A stretch of 6,342 nucleotides of DNA from an uncultured Rhodospirillaceae bacterium (GTDB lineage: Bacteria > Pseudomonadota > Alphaproteobacteria > RF32 > CAG-239), in NCBI GenBank assembly GCA_900313185.1, contig OMQI01000092.1:1-6342 (forward strand), read 5' to 3'. Positions 5,965 to 6,342 of the stretch are shown piece by piece; within the stretch, counting starts at the first letter, position 1; each line of letters begins with the position of its first letter. The notes under the pieces are model-generated. The model was not told where the DNA came from, made no database searches, and worked only from the letters and a program-made list of their open reading frames with translations. The translations under genes and the position numbers were made by a program.

Positions 5965-6342
5965 TTACAGTTTTATTTCAATATGCAATTCCTTAAGTTG
6001 CTTTTCATCCGCAGCATTAGGAGCCTGCATCATTAAGTCTTGAGCCTTACCGTTAAGCGGGAATAAAATCACATCACGAATAATCGGCTCATCCAATAAA
6101 AGCATAACCGTGCGGTCAACTCCCGGAGCGCAACCGGCGTGCGGCGGAGCTCCGAACTTAAATGCACTTATCATACCACCGAATTTATTATCTACCACAC
6201 TGTGATCATAACCGGCAATTTCAAACGCTTTGTACATAATTTCCGGAATATGGTTGCGAACGGCACCGCTGGCAAGTTCCACACCATTGCACACCAAATC
6301 GTACTGATATGCCAAAATATCAAGCGGATTTTGATTATTCAG
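5965..6342 (-). CDS. aspS: Aspartyl-tRNA synthetase, C-terminal part (partial)
   Basis: The last 125 codons of a class II aminoacyl-tRNA synthetase; the 5' part lies beyond the right edge and the frame is open to the last base. AspRS features are the conserved GVELASGAVRNH segment, the MYKAFEIAGY helix, class II motif 3 in GCAPGVDRTVMLLL, and the C-terminal stretch IRDVILFPLNGKAQDLMMQAP, with a tail reading QLKELHIEI. The arginine of motif 3 (GVDR), which contacts ATP in this class, is present. The enzyme charges tRNA-Asp in the cytoplasm; many alphaproteobacterial AspRS proteins are non-discriminating and also charge tRNA-Asn, with GatCAB completing the reaction, but the residues that decide this are outside the window. 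The common GG in motif 3 is AG here. A methionine-like TTG at 6315 is internal, not a start. It is followed by a hairpin terminator. Confidence 0.96.
   Translation of the reverse strand: MNNQNPLDILAYQYDLVCNGVELASGAVRNHIPEIMYKAFEIAGYDHSVVDNKFGGMISAFKFGAPPHAGCAPGVDRTVMLLLDEPIIRDVILFPLNGKAQDLMMQAPNAADEKQLKELHIEIKL

Overview
The window is AT-rich, gene-dense bacterial chromosome. It most likely comes from a low-GC alphaproteobacterium. The evidence is the AspRS C-terminus, which looks alphaproteobacterial (ELASGAVRNH, the motif-3 variant APPHAGCAPGVDR, a C-terminus ending QLKELHIEI), together with the UvrD and MoxR sequences. A gut-associated or host-associated lineage is possible, but the taxonomic call rests on recall of protein families, not on a search.

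Layout, left to right. (1) Positions 1-2038 are a minus-strand cluster read right to left: moxR (1064-2038, AAA+ ATPase), a DUF58/von Willebrand-type protein (124-1053, only 10 bp after moxR), and the first 18 codons of a third, unidentified gene (1-55), which leaves the window. The 68-bp gap before the third gene holds a consensus TTGACA box, so that gene may have its own promoter. (2) Positions 2039-2159 are a divergent intergenic region with candidate back-to-back promoters. (3) Positions 2160-4502 on the plus strand are a full-length UvrD/PcrA-type DNA helicase with all SF1 motifs, a Tyr/Gly/Ser-rich linker and a C-terminal Tudor-like RNA-polymerase-binding domain. (4) Positions 4506-4542 are a perfect 15-bp hairpin with A and T tracts, placed to stop both uvrD and the convergent gene facing it. 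(5) Positions 4559-5851 on the minus strand encode an exported ankyrin-repeat protein with a 78-bp (26-residue) tandem repeat, a coiled-coil/charged region, a Lys/Pro-rich linker and a C-terminal domain I do not recognise. (6) Positions 5922-5960 are the aspS terminator hairpin. (7) Positions 5965-6342 on the minus strand are the last 125 codons of aspS.

Functional reading. MoxR and DUF58 proteins form a well-known ATPase plus metal-binding-scaffold pair, thought to act as chaperones or in maturation of envelope or metal-dependent complexes; the target here is unknown. UvrD and AspRS are housekeeping proteins. The exported ankyrin/repeat protein is the least conventional gene and the best candidate for something lineage-specific. 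I see no RNA genes, CRISPR array, insertion sequence, phage gene or defence system, and no intergenic stretch above about 125 bp. Most of the window is ordinary; I do not see a convincing undescribed system.
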